64,000 nt of DNA, from the NCBI GenBank assembly GCA_900073065.1, contig FJOG01000014.1, forward strand, positions 422,803 through 486,802, read 5' to 3'. Position numbers and translations under genes: made by a program. Every line of letters begins with the position of its first letter. The first letter of the stretch is position 1. The notes under the pieces are model-generated. The model saw only the letters and a list, made by a program, of their open reading frames with translations. It was not told the DNA's origin and made no database searches. Shown piece after piece: positions 53,959-64,000 of this stretch. The DNA is from Phialocephala subalpina. Taxonomy: Eukaryota; Ascomycota; Leotiomycetes; Helotiales; Mollisiaceae.

Positions 53959-55062
53959 TCAAACACCGCCACAAAGCACTTCAGCAGACAAAGGACGTGC
54001 AACATGGCTGCTGGTTCCTTCTAGCTGAACGGATTCATAATCTGCCTCAGCTGTCAATCCCTTCAATAAAGCATAGTTCAGATACTGAACCCAGCACGTA
54101 GGACACTTTTGAAAAGTCGCTTTGATGTTTTTGATATCCTCCTTCAATGTACACTTCTCCTGCTCTATTCGTGCATGCTCTTGTGTCAGGGCATCGACTT
54201 CTGCTACCAGTGCGTCCTCCCATTCCTTCTTCTTCGATCGGCATTTGTTCGCAGCGTATCTCCCTCGCTCTAATCGTTTCTTCCTTCGTTCATCGTCGCT
54301 CAGCTTGGATCGCTTTCTACCCCTCTTTCGCTTCGGTTTGCCATGCTTGTTGAATGCGACAACTGGCTGACATGTATCTACTACCTGAGCTGGCGAACTT
54401 ATATCTACTATCTAATATGCAACTCATCAGTCTCTCTTCGCCAATGTGATGGAGCCATGGAGTCTTACTATTGCTTCCTCGGAGCTGGAGCTGAAGCTCG
54501 TTCTAGTTGAATTGGAGTCTTCACTTAATTTCCTCAATGAAAGTTGACCAACGTCTGGTATTGCTTCTGGGAGCGCAAAGGTAAAATTGCTGGTCCCAGC
54601 ACTTAAGTCTCCTGTGATAAAATATGGGTAGTGATAAGGCGTCGGTTCGAGGTTTTTGCCTTTCGTATATGATTGTGAAGAGCAGGCTGGCGAAGGGAAG
54701 ATACTTTCGTTGAAGTTAATCTTGCAGAATCCACCGAGTGAGCTCTGCAACGAGTTAAAATCCGCCAGTAAGTTCGTCGAAATTTTAACATCATCCGCTG
54801 GCACTGACGAGCCCCATGAATAAACAGGTGGGGAGTCTTTGGGTACGGTAGATACCAAAGGTCCCTTTGACGACTCAGGGAAAGCTTCTTCTGTTTTGAT
54901 CAACGAGTATGGTGGTGGCGTAGCCAAGTCCCTTTCCAAATCCGAATCATGCAAACCATATTCGAATTGAGGGTCAAAGATATATTTTGGAGGATTTAGA
55001 GAGTGCAAGAACTCATCTCCTGCCATAACAGGGTCATCAGGAGGAGCTGTTCCCATGCTCAA
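53959..55062 (-). CDS. bZIP transcription factor (ATF/CREB-like)
   Basis: Two exons (54469-55062, 53959-54411), 57-nt intron in phase 0, 348 residues. The N-terminal 200 residues are acidic and Ser/Pro-rich (TPPPYSLIKTEEAFPESSKG, DSNSTRTSFSSSSEEAI), resembling an activation domain. The second exon carries a basic stretch (KHGKPKRKRGRKRSKLSDDE, RRKKRLERGRYAANKCRSKK) with the N-x7-R core (NKCRSKKKE), then a leucine-zipper-like helix (WEDALVAEVDALTQEHARIE). AANKCRxKKK is the ATF/CREB signature, so binding to TGACGT(CA) is expected. Two inverted TGACGT words lie about 110-130 bp before its start, which suggests self-regulation. Nuclear. Nothing is broken. Confidence 0.85.
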
Positions 55063-55174
55063 TGCAACTCATCCGAGGCTTCTTTCGATAATAAATGAGG
55101 GCCTCATCAAACATGATTCAATAAGTTACGAGTTACTCCCTCTGTTATAAATTAGAGGGTAGTCGAAAACACGT

Positions 55175-55193
55175 TGACGTGACCTGAACGTCA
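55175..55193. promoter_or_regulatory. Inverted CRE-like pair upstream of the bZIP gene
   Basis: TGACGT (55175-55180) and ACGTCA (55188-55193) face each other over 7 bases, about 113 bp before the bZIP start. This is the word that ATF/CREB-type bZIP dimers recognise. Confidence 0.5.
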
Positions 55194-55199
55194 CGACCC

Positions 55200-55600
55200 A
55201 CGATGACTGAAATGCAATACGCAATCCACATCGAATTGTTCTCGACCTAGGAATTGGCATCATCACTATCACGGGTGGAGAAATATAAGATTACATCCTC
55301 AGTAATGATTGTCATAATGAGATGACAATTAAACCAGTTCTATGCCCTCTTTGAAGTACGGAGATGCCTCCGACCTTTCAAGCGAGGAAGGGGTTGGTGC
55401 CAACAGCCCTAGCGGCACTTGGCTCCCCGCAACTAGAGCTTCGCACTAGCCTTTGTTGCAACGTCACAGAATTCCGTCGTCATAATATCTTCGCCTCATT
55501 TAGGTAGGAACAGAAAACTCAACAATGATGCCAATTCCGACCAAAACCAGGTCAAAACACTGCAAGTGATCTTCACAACAGCTAGTGTACCTACTTGTTG
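55200..55600. other. Intergenic, no gene recognised
   Basis: Lies between the bZIP promoter and the 3' end of the second Zn2Cys6 factor. No gene or repeat seen. Confidence 0.35.
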
Positions 55601-55605
55601 GTAAT

Positions 55606-57131
55606 CTACCGCTCTCCAACCTGGCTAACGCCACCTGTCAGAAGATAGAAAGTCTGTTCCAGAACGAGTGAGTGATCCTTGATCTGGATGAGGTCATATG
55701 GGTCATATACACCATTCATTGCCTCGACGATCCTATGCCTATTTTCCTCTCCGGACACCCCAAAAGCCATTGAAGCAGTAACAGTTAGCCATAGCGAGCC
55801 CCGTGGCTTCATCGAAGTCAAGTACTCCAATGACCTGCATATGTCTTCCGCGGCATCTTCGTATTCTTGAACGAGGGAACTGTCTCTTTCACCCAGTTCG
55901 AGCAAGAGCTTGTTTGCGACGATCGTCATGGCCCAATAGAAGTTAAATCGAAAGCCAACTTCGGGATGGTAGAATTCCAGTACGGTGTGATTCGAGTCCG
56001 AATGGCATTCTCGGACTATGGCAGGATTCATAAAGTCAAGGTGAAGATTTGTAGCGTGTTGAGCGAGTTTTGTTTTGAACTCTTGCGCTCGAGCCAGGAG
56101 GGTGGTTGACGTATCTCTCATTTCCGGGTCAGTTTTCGCTTCCTTAATGTCGTGGAGAAGTGTTGGAAGTGTAGCCATACTAGTCAAGCAGTCCACTACG
56201 TATCGATCAAGCTCCGTGAAGATCTCTAGGGATCTCTTTCGCAAGTCGAGCTATTTCGGTGACTCGAGAAAGCAAGTCTTCTCAGCTAAGATGGCATACG
56301 ACACCTATAGTAGACAAAATTCATTCTTGTTACCAATTAGCAAGATTACACATACTATGGAGCTATAATGGGGTACAAAGATCGCCATTTCGAAGTCGGA
56401 AGTGATATGATCTGGTCCCCAACATTCGAGAATTGCTGCAACACCCCCTGCATGCGTCATCCAGGCCCGACATTGATCATTTCTGTAGATCTAAGAGCAC
56501 CATCAGCATATTCAACTGGGAAAGATGGAAGCTGCAACGTACCTCGTAGCTCGGAAGGATCAAAGCTGCACACACCGTCTCCGAACTAGTCTGTGCCTGC
56601 CCATGATTCAAGTCTTTCCTTATTAATGCCACTGCTTCATTGTAGTCATCTAAACATTCAACGACTGTCTTCTTGCCCTGGCAAAGCAGATACTGATGAG
56701 CTTGTACCAGACATCTCACAGCAGCGTCCAGCGCACTATTATATCCAATTCGACTTGGAAGGAAAGTCATGAACAGCCCGAGACATCTGCATTGAAAACC
56801 GACATTCTCGATACTTCTCAGACATTGTACGAGTTCGGCTGCCAGACGTTCCGAGGTAGTGCTGGCTGGAGATTTTAACTTCGCGCATTGACTTCGTGTT
56901 ATCGAGTTGATGTGTTCCTCGCCTCCGGGACGGACGAAGCGGATGAAGTGAGACTTCGGACCTGAGCATGCGAAGCCAAGGCGCTCGCATTTTACGCATG
57001 TTGGGAAGCGTTGGTCACACTGATGGTTGTGTTACTTCTGGTTTGCCTGGGCTAGACATGGTCATGCAGAGACGAACCTTGACTTTGCGACGTTTGCATT
57101 CAGCACACCCGAGACTCTTGACTCCGACCAT
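55606..57131 (-). pseudogene. Zn2Cys6 transcription factor with one in-frame stop
   Basis: Exons 57078-57131, 56543-57019, 56356-56490 and 55606-56304 join with phase 0 throughout. The Zn2Cys6 cluster is complete: Cys 9, 12, 19, 26, 29 and 36 in LGCAECKRRKVK and CDQRFPTCVKCERLGFAC. The regulatory domain follows the Fungal_TF_2-like pattern: DAAVRCLVQAHQYLLCQGKK, YNEAVALIRKDL, WMTHAGGVAAILECWGP, SYAILAEKTCFLESP and then, past a TAG at 56251-56253, LDLRKRSLEIFTELDRYVVD to the end. The stop stands where a Trp is usual in such proteins (TGG to TAG). Everything else is intact, so it is either a very recent loss (a change compatible with repeat-induced point mutation) or a sequencing error. Confidence 0.65.
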
Positions 57132-57134
57132 TTT

Positions 57135-58645
57135 ATTCTTTCTTTTCCAATTTTCAAATGTTAGTAGACTGTATGATACCAGGCCTTCGTTCTGGAATGT
57201 ATGGAAAGACTTGGATGTTATAATTATACTGCTTCGTAAAGGAGCCAACATGAGAAGTTGTTCTTCTAACGCTGATCTCGCTCCTGCTTCTGCTTCTCGC
57301 CAACATGCACGCATTAGTTGCAGGATCCAGGATCTTCTGTCAAGGTATAACTCCATGTAATTTCCTCAGTTGGTTTGACCTTAGATCATCAAAGATCAAG
57401 GAACACTCCTTACCTAATGTTTGTAAGCCAGATTCTAAAATCTACTCACTTCTGCATGGCCCCCAAACACGAACCACAGACTTTAAAGTTACGAGACTAC
57501 TGTATCTCTAGTTCAGCTTCTGACTGGGAATACCTCAGCCCTATGAGGGGTATCGTATTCTCTGGATTCTTCTTCGTGTTGTTTCCACGTCACCTGCTCG
57601 CAAAATGCCCTGATGTGGAATGATCGTCATCTATGATCGCATTTTCGGTAAAGCTGTTCAGGGGGGCTCGCCGATCTCTTCAATGGGCAGACAGTTGGTA
57701 CACCAGGCAAGTTTGGGACATATGCAGTGACCAGAAATGGCAAAACAAAAATGATCTTCCGTTGATCAAACTTTCCAAGCTGATGATTTCCGAGGATGTT
57801 TTAAGCTTGTATTCGGTTATTCTGCCACAGTCACTCAATTCGTTTGGTCTCGGCCTTCTCACGTCAGAGACACCTCCATACTGCAAGCGATACACCAGAT
57901 ATTGCAAGTCGCCCGCCACCGCTCACAACCCCGACAAGTCGACCCACCCCACGCTTGCCGTACCACTCTATTTCATAACATGACCATGTCCAATGCTAAT
58001 TACTGTTACTACAGTTAATCGGAGGATAGTAAAACGCTGACCAGAGGTCAATCATTGATTTATATTCGAAAGTCTGTTTCGCCCTCCGATCAAAATCTTT
58101 CTAATTTCGTTTTGAATATCGCAATGTGGTCAGGGACGTTGGAAGGTAACTTAGCTTTACAAGATCATCTTCTCAATAAAGCTCTAGAATTATCACTTTG
58201 TGTTTTGCTATCACTCAATCTTGTAGGTCCAACACATCGTCAGCTTCAACGCAGGTCAGGAGACTCTCTACGCTGTAACTTGACTGTCCGACGTGCCTGC
58301 CTGTTTACTTTGATTTTGTCTCGTCATATTTCTGCTCCGCACTAGAATTGCCGGGGGTTCTTCACAAAGCTCCGCAATTCGTCAGTCAGGCTGTGAGCTC
58401 CTCCGCAACGCAACGCAACTCTTGATCTCCGATTTCCAAGACTCATGGCAATTCACCACTTTGCGCGCCACGAATCCACCGTACCGGATGCAAGATGTCT
58501 CCTTCAATTTCAGTCGCCACTCCTTCCCTATTAATCTCCAACGGTGAGGAGACGGGCGGTAAAAGAACTTCACGAAGACAACGACGTATGGTAGCCCTAT
58601 TCTCTAATCTCGGATATCAACTGACGTATTCGGATTAACAAACAA
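57135..58645. other. Intergenic, no gene recognised
   Basis: About 1.5 kb of AT-rich DNA upstream of the Zn2Cys6 gene. Frames of 60-116 codons on both strands lack domains. ATG at about 58493 (MSPSISVATPSLLISNGEET) may be the first exon of the F-box gene that follows, but the phases do not join. Confidence 0.35.
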
Positions 58646-58650
58646 GCACG

Positions 58651-58994
58651 TTCTTTACCGATTTAAACTTCGATATCCATATCAAAATCTTCAAGGCTCT
58701 TAGTCCCACCGGACGTCGCCTCATGGCAGCCACCTGCAAACGATTCTTCGAAATATACAAACGTACTAATGGCGACAAGAACTCAGAGTCACAGATCACG
58801 AAGTATTCTCCCGCATACAGACAATGGAATTCATTGGCGATCCGATATACAAGAAGATGATGGCATTATGGTTGATGCCGAAGCCGATGTTGGTAGCAGA
58901 CAGGGCATCGAATCGGTACGCGAAGTTTGCGTGGCTGAGCCAGGCCCTTGAAAAGTACACATACACAAGTGAGGCTGAGAGAGAGCGTATCTAA
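58651..58994 (+). pseudogene. F-box gene fragment
   Basis: FTDLNFDIHIKIFKALSPTG with RRLMAATCKRFFEIYKRT has the Leu/Ile/Phe and Cys-Lys-Arg-Phe pattern of an F-box. A second frame continues directly with ELRVTDHEVFSRIQTMEFIG, KKMMALWLMPKPMLVADRAS and WLSQALEKYTYTSEAERERI to a stop. There is no room for an intron between them, so a one-base indel near 58770 would be needed. No secure start codon. This is the third F-box relic in the window. Confidence 0.4.
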
Positions 58995-58999
58995 TACAG

Positions 59000-59785
59000 G
59001 GATGTACTGGACATATTGGCTTTGGTGGGAAGGCATCTTGGAGATCGATTTGTTGCTAAGGCATGCAAGGCAGTGGCGGCGGGACCGTTACGTTTGCACC
59101 TGAGACCGACTTGGATGTAGGGCGAGAGGACACTTTGGTCTTGGGAGATTACGAGAGCAAATCCTGGCTTTTTTTGCAATCATTTCTCTGAATATGGTGG
59201 TGATTCGTGCATTAGGGTTGAGGCCAAGAAGTGGTGTAGGATTCTAGCATGACAAATACATCAGTGCTCCGCAAAAGTCACTCCTAATCTCTATACCCAG
59301 CAAGTGAAGCTTGAGTGCGAACATGTTAAGTAAAATCGCGTATTTCCTATCCTGGCAAGGGGATGCTTCCTGTTGAAATGTCCCTCGATCTGCCAGGACA
59401 TGGCGAAGAGAAGAAAATGGTCTTGTCCGGAAATAACATAAATCGATGCCAGTTTTGGACTACTTATTTGCATGACATCGAAGTTTTTTCCAGTGGCGAC
59501 GATGAGCATCTTCCTGTTGGAAGTCCGTCCGTCTGTCCAAATAATCTGAAGCAAATCAGGTACATTTTATTAGAAGAGCAACACGGACTTTGAAGATGTT
59601 GATGCTGAGTCTTTCATTGCCTTACCAAAAGACATCGAAGTCTTGCGAGTGCAAACTTTAAAAAACATTTCACGATTATCCATGCAGCTAGGGCGAGAAA
59701 AGGGGTAAAAGGGGGCGGGGTAGCTACGCGAAAGTCTGTTTTACGCCTTGATATCCAGGCATCATCAGAATTGCTCACTTGAGAA
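59000..59785. other. Intergenic, no gene recognised
   Basis: No domain in any frame. The last 50 bases before 59792 resemble a 5' leader. Confidence 0.35.
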
Positions 59786-59791
59786 CGAACA

Positions 59792-60637
59792 ATGAAACTA
59801 TTTCCTCAGCACGCATTATCCACCACACCCGTCATGCCAACATCAAAACGCAGCTTCGCTGCATTGGAAACTTTGGCAGACCATACCAGCGACGAGTCTG
59901 GTCACCGAAGGACCCAAGCCCGACACATAATCCACGATCTCGACATCACCGCCCTCCGTGAAATTGCCCTCTATGCCTACACCTCGAATACCGAAATCGC
60001 GACCTACATAGACTCGAAATATGCCACTATCTCTCGAAAGCCACCAGAGCCTCCGAAGAGTTTCCATTCATACACTGAGTCGTGCTGGGAGATGCTGAAC
60101 GTCACATACCCTGCCCTGAAAGCAGCTTCCGATTCCACCCTGTACGAATTACGAAGACGAGTGCTGGATGTGCTAGAAGAGAATCGCTGCGCGATCATCG
60201 ACTTTGCTGGTCCAAAAGCATTATGGGAGACAAGGCGGAACGCTCTGGAAGCTTTGCGAAAGATCTGCAGGAATATATTGCTATGTGTGGACGAAAATCT
60301 TCAATTGGACATCGTGGAGGATGGGAAAACATTACCAGAGTTCGCGAGCGCGATGTGCAGAATCGCTGATGGGATGACGAAGGAGGAGAGAACAAGATAC
60401 CAGGACGAAGGCCTCTGCGACAAGCTGTCGCAGTTGAAAGATGAATGTGACTGGGTGATAAATGTGCCTGCGCTGGAGAAGCTGCTCGATATCTTCGAAT
60501 TCTCGGGGCAAGATAGAGGGGTCGTCACAGTGGAGGCTACAAGCCCTCGTGCTCGGAAGCGGAGACGGAAGGCATACTACCAATCTTCGGCTGGAGAGCG
60601 GCGAAGTATCCAGCTACCTATTCGAGGGCCTGGTTGA
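59792..60637 (+). CDS. Hypothetical helical protein
   Basis: Single exon, 281 residues, or 267 if the start is MPTSKRSFAALETLADHTSD at 59834. Charged, largely helical, with no signal peptide or membrane segment: RHIIHDLDITALREIALYAY, SYTESCWEMLNVTYPALKAA, ELRRRVLDVLEENRCAIIDF and LEALRKICRNILLCVDENL. The C-terminus is basic (SPRARKRRRKAYYQSSAGER), a possible nuclear localisation signal. Similar helical hypothetical proteins occur widely in ascomycetes, but I do not recognise a named family. Confidence 0.65.
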   Translation: MKLFPQHALSTTPVMPTSKRSFAALETLADHTSDESGHRRTQARHIIHDLDITALREIALYAYTSNTEIATYIDSKYATISRKPPEPPKSFHSYTESCWEMLNVTYPALKAASDSTLYELRRRVLDVLEENRCAIIDFAGPKALWETRRNALEALRKICRNILLCVDENLQLDIVEDGKTLPEFASAMCRIADGMTKEERTRYQDEGLCDKLSQLKDECDWVINVPALEKLLDIFEFSGQDRGVVTVEATSPRARKRRRKAYYQSSAGERRSIQLPIRGPG

Positions 60638-60644
60638 TGGCCGG

Positions 60645-61175
60645 CTGAAATTATATACATGAATGTTGGCGTTGGTCAGGGCCAAAAGGTCTAGGCAGAC
60701 ACGATTGAATCTAAGACAAGCATGGCGAAGTCAAGCGGCTCCGGGAGTGAACACTTGCTCTGCCTTCAGATTCGCGATTCGGCAAGTCGTACTGAAACTT
60801 GAAGACACCCTCCTGGAAAGTGGCGTGCTTTTCATTGGTCCAATGTCGGACCATCACTGCCTCGCCAGAAATGCGACCCCCCCCCCCCCCAGCGGGAAGC
60901 ACGAAGCCACAATTAGAAGCGCGGGATGTTGGAGAAAATGGTCAGCCATTCAAGTCATATTGTACCACCATTCCAGAATTTCTGTTGGTTGGGCGTTTTT
61001 GTCCCGATGCAGCTTTCCGCATGCATTTGCAAACGCACGAGGTTCGCTCGAGTTGGCCGGATGTTATGGAACCTCATAAAACAATCATGTCTGCTCTCAT
61101 TATTATTCTCAAGTCTCCTCTCCTACTTCAGACAAGTTTATCGACTTGATGTCTCTTTGTGATTTCAGAATGCAA
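60645..61175. other. Intergenic, promoter of paralog A
   Basis: Contains a 14-base C-run (60877-60890). No gene is supported. Confidence 0.4.
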
Positions 61176-61179
61176 TGAA

Positions 61180-62199
61180 ATGCCTCGTTCAACGCGCCGT
61201 GCTTCTTCCGGCACAGTGGCGCCAACAAACAGCGGAGGTAGTGGCCGCCCCCGAGTCGACGCCAACGATTTGTGTGCAGGGTGCATTGTTTGGTTGCCAT
61301 CTAGAGTTGACTCAGATGGCAGCATTAAGTGCAACAAGCAGAATTGTTGTAATGGAGAGCTCGAGACAGGTGGCTATGAACATCCTGTGGTGGTTTTGAG
61401 TTTCCGGCAGAAGGAAGGCTCCTATGTTCGGGGAGACCTGGTCTGCACTGTTGCATGCGTATGATCGTCCGGAATCTATCAGAAGCTCTGCTAAATTGCG
61501 AAGGTCACGACATTCAGCGATACGTCGCTGTCTTCCTACATCAAAAAACGTCCTCGAATACCGCATATGTTGTTATCGATTCCAATCCACGACCCCGCTG
61601 CAGATACCCTTGATACCGCCGAGTATAATATTGAGCAACTACATCTCGAGAAAGATGACTTGCACAAGCAGTCATACGTACGTCTACAGCACACCTACGA
61701 AGTGCCATCCTCGATGCTTTGCCGATACAGTTTCCGGACTCGCCAGGCATATAAACTACGATTGACGGAGCACAGCTACAAGGCATTGATGGGGAAATTG
61801 AACGCAACTCCAGAGCCATACATAGAAACGGCGTTGGTGCCAATTACCTCGGAGTCAAGATTAGTGGGGTTAGCATTTTCTGCCGGCAGGGCAGGACGTA
61901 CACCTACACGACTGCCCCCTTCTATCGCTTCTACGAGGCCGGCTTATGTCCCACCGCCGTCATATGTTCCACCGCCGTCATATGTCCCACCGCCGTCAAC
62001 GCCGTATCGACACACTTATCCCAGGTATTATGGCACGGTCTCGCCCAGCCCTCCCACACCACGGTACCCTGTGCCGTCGAACACCGCACCTCCTTACGAC
62101 AGCTACCAACACAACACTGAGTCTACTTCGCCTGTCATCATGATTATTATTGGGTGCATCATAGTAGGCGCGCTTTTCTGGTACGGCTCTCGAATGTGA
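61180..62199 (+). CDS. Paralog A: tail-anchored protein of an uncharacterised fungal family
   Basis: Two exons (61180-61458, 61504-62199), 45-nt intron in phase 0, 324 residues. The first exon reads AGCIVWLPSRVDSDGSIKCN, QNCCNGELETGGYEHPVVVL. The second reads HKQSYVRLQHTYEVPSSMLC and YKLRLTEHSYKALMGKL. The same blocks, with the intron in the same place, occur in the gene at 63165, so the two are tandem duplicates. The HPVVVLS and KxSYV..xxTYxVPxSM blocks are seen in uncharacterised ascomycete proteins. The C-terminus has three tandem YVPPPS units, a Pro/Ser/Tyr-rich linker and a final hydrophobic segment (PVIMIIIGCIIVGALFWYGS), suggesting a tail anchor in the ER or outer mitochondrial membrane. 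Function unknown. Confidence 0.7.
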
Positions 62200-62204
62200 T
62201 GATC

Positions 62205-63160
62205 GAGAGTCTTGTTTGCTGTGGGTTTCGGTTTCAAGAGGAAAGTCGAGGGAAATCGGCTCTCCAAGACCATTCTCGCTTCGTGCATGCCTCCACTCTC
62301 CAGATCCTGATTATTTTGAGGCAAGGAAGGTGCGAAAATGCTTCTTAGTAGTAGAACAATGAATCGCACATGTTCCAGTCCCAAATGCCCTATCTTGCAG
62401 TTAGACATTTCGAGTCTCAATGTCTAGCCTCAACTCAGACACTGTGCAGTCCCAATGTCCAAGCCTTGAACGCACAATTTCAATTCTCAGCGCGTCGAAC
62501 CTCTACTCGTACATTTTCGACCACCTCACTGTCGAATTGGCTGAATGAAATGACTAATCCAAGCACCCCTTGCGTAAGGTTGCGCAGAAACGTGCTCGCG
62601 AGTACAGCAAACAGCATCAGGTCAGCATCTCGCATCTTAATTTCTTCTAGGTGACAAGACCATCGCGTCCCTCCACTTGGGGTCAACATGTACTATGTGG
62701 CTCAAAAAGTGTAGAGGAAAGAAAGCGGACGGGGGGGGTTGGACTTCGAATCTGCCATCGACTTGTTCGAGAAAGAGTATGCACACGTGATTCGGGGGCG
62801 CGAGACGAATAATACAAAAGAGAAAGGAGCTTCCCAAGGCACACGAAATGTGAAGAATCCTCTCTTATCTCTCTGTGGCTTCAAATGGGTAGCAAAATCA
62901 TACATGCATCATGCGGGTGGCCATGGTGAAGTGATCAGGTAAAAGGGGGACACTCAGCTTCGTTTCTCGCCTACTTGCTACAACAGTCAATTCACCGCTC
63001 AACTTCGACAACGTGAACATCAACTTCGCAAACAACATGGGCTGAGAAGATTTTTGATGACGTCCGCGCTCAAGCCCACATATACTTTCAAAAATTCCCT
63101 GCGTCTGAGCAAACTTCGGCCTTTTCCACCACCACCCAAAGTGCACTTGTTAATAGTTGC
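62205..63160. other. Spacer between the tandem paralogs
   Basis: No gene is supported. A 94-codon frame at 62370-62654 has no domain. The leader of paralog B is AT-rich. Confidence 0.4.
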
Positions 63161-63164
63161 GACA

Positions 63165-64000
63165 ATGGCTTCGACAATTTCAAAAACACCTGAAAAGGAC
63201 TCCACTCCCTCAACGACTCTGGAAACCATCATGGAAATGTCTTCAGGCTTGTCCCAGTTCCGACCTGATCATCTACGTGTAGGATCAATTGCCGTGCTGG
63301 TTCAGAATCCAAAAGAGGAGAGCGGCGCAATCGTTTGTACTCGTAATCGCCATTGCAATGGGAAAGTTTTCTCGTTCCGCTCATCATCGCACCCGATAGT
63401 CGTCCTTGCGACAAATAAAGTCAATGGTTCGAGCGAGCAGAAGGAGGAAATATGTTTGGTCGCACGTGTAAGTCTCACCTCCTTGATTTCCAAATTCCCC
63501 AGCTCTGACAATTGAAAATAGATCACGTCGCATGGCAACAGTGCTCTCGGAAGCTTCCTCGGCAGTCATAAAGAGACCTGCACAAAGCCGTCAATCCCTA
63601 TCTTGCATGACACTCTTCATTCCAGTATTGACATGCTGCGTTTGACGTGCGGTCAGCTGAACAAGCAATCATATGTCATGCTCAACCACACCTACGAGGT
63701 GCCTGCTTCGATGGTGAAGCGATATGTCACTCTCCCCGGATCACCTCGCTCTGGATACCCTCGCTGCACATCTATTCGCACTGGAATGACTCGCTCTGTT
63801 CGTCTCCAAGAAACCAGCTACTACACTCTGATACAAGCTTTCGGCCTAGACCCCCAACCGTATCAACCTGAACTCTACCTTTCAAACTTCTTCTCTCTAC
63901 CACCACAGCTGAGTCAGACCCCGAGCATAGTTCTTCAACCATCCAAGCAACGCCCAAACATCAACAACAACGAGAATCAATCCCACAGAGACACTCAATC
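63165..64000 (+). CDS. Paralog B of the same family, partial (runs off the window)
   Basis: Exon 1 is 63165-63467 and exon 2 opens at 63522 after a 54-nt intron in phase 0, then stays open to the window end (at least 260 residues). VGSIAVLVQNPKEESGAIVC, HCNGKVFSF, SHPIVVLATN, LNKQSYVMLNHTYEVPASMV and VRLQETSYYTLIQAFGL align with paralog A in the same order. Identity is modest outside the HPxVVL and KQSYV...HTYEVP blocks, so the duplication is old. An upstream in-frame Met at 63054 is possible, but MASTISKTPEKDSTPS is the more natural start. Whether it has a tail anchor like A cannot be seen. Confidence 0.65.

Noticed and set aside
57633..57983. 116-codon frame upstream of the second Zn2Cys6 gene
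   Set aside because: No domain. An equally long frame is open on the other strand and neither has splice or promoter support.
8141..63467. Many CACGTG E-box words between genes
   Set aside because: About 16 copies of any six-base word are expected in 64 kb, and I count roughly that number, so there is no enrichment.

Overview
The window comes from a filamentous ascomycete (Pezizomycotina). The evidence is dense spliced genes on both strands, 45-63 nt introns (GTRNGT-like donors, CTRAY-type branch points, YAG acceptors), Zn2Cys6 and C2H2 regulators, a GT71 mannosyltransferase, fungal F-box relics and an NLR/ankyrin/esterase cluster. A member of the Leotiomycetes is my best guess, but this is weakly supported. 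No RNA genes were found.

Layout. 0-7.6 kb: a Mid2-like Ser/Thr-rich membrane protein, an unreadable decayed gene, a C2H2-type regulator cut by a duplication, a GT71 glycosyltransferase and a frame-broken small gene. 8.4-9.9 kb: a secreted precursor with two identical peptide repeats bounded by Lys-Arg sites, divergent from a truncated membrane-anchored gene whose C-terminus looks like a prolyl-4-hydroxylase (2OG-Fe(II) oxygenase). 11.8-24.7 kb: a WW-domain protein, a cysteine-rich CBM19-like secreted gene lacking its 5' end, F-box relics, an 834-residue protein of unknown function, a Zn2Cys6 factor and a DUF2196 (YwbE-like) protein. 24.7-28.1 kb is gene-free and repeat-bearing. 28.2-32.8 kb holds the parts of a fungal NLR: a serine esterase, an ankyrin protein and, convergent with them, a dead NACHT gene. 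33-38 kb: an arsenate reductase pseudogene, small hypothetical genes and a repeat cluster with a 12-bp minisatellite. 39.3-50.5 kb is a solid metabolic block: GPI-type purple acid phosphatase, mitochondrial FAD glycerol-3-phosphate dehydrogenase (GUT2), an aldo/keto reductase and two membrane proteins. 51.8-64 kb: a DUF4360 pseudogene, a bZIP factor with a CRE-like inverted repeat in its promoter, a nonsense-bearing Zn2Cys6 factor, an F-box relic and, at the right edge, a pair of tandem paralogs of unknown function (the second runs off the window).

Two results stand out. First, the 84-residue Kex2-type precursor at 8.5-8.8 kb has two 21-residue repeats identical in protein but differing synonymously at 15 of 21 codons. 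This is strong evidence for a selected, processed peptide (RiPP, pheromone or KEP class) with a core I do not recognise. Second, three separate loci (3.3, 14.2 and 44.7 kb) carry perfect tandem duplications of exactly 250 bp. At the GUT2 copy the FAD-binding segment is missing at the duplication edge. An identical period at unrelated loci points to an assembly or gap-filling artefact, so the genes there should not be called pseudogenes on this evidence.
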